NCBI GenBank assembly: GCA_021153285.1 | Contig: JAGKTT010000081.1 | Coordinates: 1 to 7,148, forward strand | Length of the DNA: 7,148 bases | Source: Bacteroidia bacterium | GTDB lineage: Bacteria; Bacteroidota; Bacteroidia; Bacteroidales; UBA932 | Direction: 5' to 3' | Part shown: in pieces, positions 6,942 through 7,148 of the stretch | How the letters are laid out: each line of letters begins with the position of its first letter | How positions within the stretch are numbered: position 1 is the first letter of the stretch | Translations under genes and position numbers: made by a program | Notes under the pieces: model-generated | Databases searched by the model: none | Seen by the model: the letters and a program-made list of their open reading frames with translations, nothing else | What the model was told of the DNA's origin: nothing

Positions 6942-7148
6942 ATGAAAAGGATAACAATAGCTTTAATTGCAATTCTATCTGTCTTCTCTGCCTGTACACC
7001 GGTTACAGGTGGGGAAGAGGATGGACCTGTCGGACAGATAGAGTTGGCTTCAAGCAGCAAGGATAATATTCAAATCAAATCCGACGGAGGAATTGAGACT
7101 CTCAGATTCACGTCTTCTCTGAACTGGACAATAGAGTGTTCGGAGGGC
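6942..7148 (+). CDS. BACON-type lipoprotein (3' partial)
   Basis: The frame opens at ATG 6942, 9 nt after the previous stop, and runs without a stop to the window edge (69 residues). It begins with a lipoprotein signal (MKRITIALIAILSVFSAC, lipidated at C18) and an acidic stretch GGEED at 23-27 that may act as a surface-export signal. Residues about 33-69 (IELASSSKDNIQIKSDGG, then LRFTSSLNWTIEC) match the pattern of a BACON domain, in which a GG turn and a Trp after a Ser/Asn pair are typical. BACON domains are common at the N terminus of Bacteroidota cell-surface proteins and often accompany glycan- or mucin-binding functions. Most of the protein is outside the window, so its main function is unknown. 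Confidence 0.8.
   Translation, partial: MKRITIALIAILSVFSACTPVTGGEEDGPVGQIELASSSKDNIQIKSDGGIETLRFTSSLNWTIECSEG

Noticed and set aside
2..7148. Polysaccharide utilisation locus
   Set aside because: No SusC/SusD-like genes, glycoside hydrolases or sensor-regulators are present in the window; BACON alone does not justify the call.

Overview
The window looks like part of a chromosome from the order Bacteroidales (Bacteroidota). Three of the genes encode lipoproteins with clear lipoboxes, Shine-Dalgarno sequences are absent before the starts, and one exact match to the Bacteroidetes -7 promoter element (TAnnTTTG) is present. The protein families also fit: GLUG/beta-helix and fimbrillin-like surface proteins, a BACON-type lipoprotein, and a GDPD lipoprotein of the form common in gut Bacteroidales. 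Genus cannot be decided from the sequence.

All six genes lie on the + strand and are packed almost without gaps (13, -1, 15, -62 and 9 nt). (1) 2-1552 is the 3' end of a large surface protein with a fimbrillin-like segment followed by a GLUG-type beta-helix. (2) 1566-2507 is a glycerophosphodiester phosphodiesterase lipoprotein. (3) 2507-3286 is a secreted S1/P1-type trinuclear-zinc phosphodiesterase/nuclease with all nine expected metal ligands. (4) 3302-4759 is an organophosphate:phosphate antiporter of the MFS (GlpT/UhpT group) with an abnormal C terminus. (5) 4698-6932 is a 744-residue lipoprotein made of about four (perhaps five) divergent Ig/FN3-like repeats. (6) 6942-7148 is the start of a BACON-type lipoprotein cut by the window edge. 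There is no stretch over 300 bases without a gene, and I see no RNA genes, mobile elements, CRISPR arrays or convincing terminators.

Genes 2-4 make biochemical sense together as an organophosphate-scavenging module. The periplasmic lipoprotein would release glycerol-3-phosphate from deacylated phospholipids, the zinc enzyme would cut nucleic acids or another phosphodiester, and the antiporter would bring the phosphate ester into the cytoplasm. A candidate promoter just upstream of gene 2 suggests the module can be transcribed separately from gene 1. The surrounding surface or envelope proteins (1, 5, 6) have no recognisable catalytic domain and may be adhesive or ligand-binding. A link between them and phosphate scavenging rests only on gene order.

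The points most worth checking are the truncated or frameshifted-looking transporter C terminus overlapping the next gene by 62 nt, the role of the S1/P1-like enzyme in this setting, and the unidentified repeat domain of gene 5. I did not find convincing evidence of a wholly new system.
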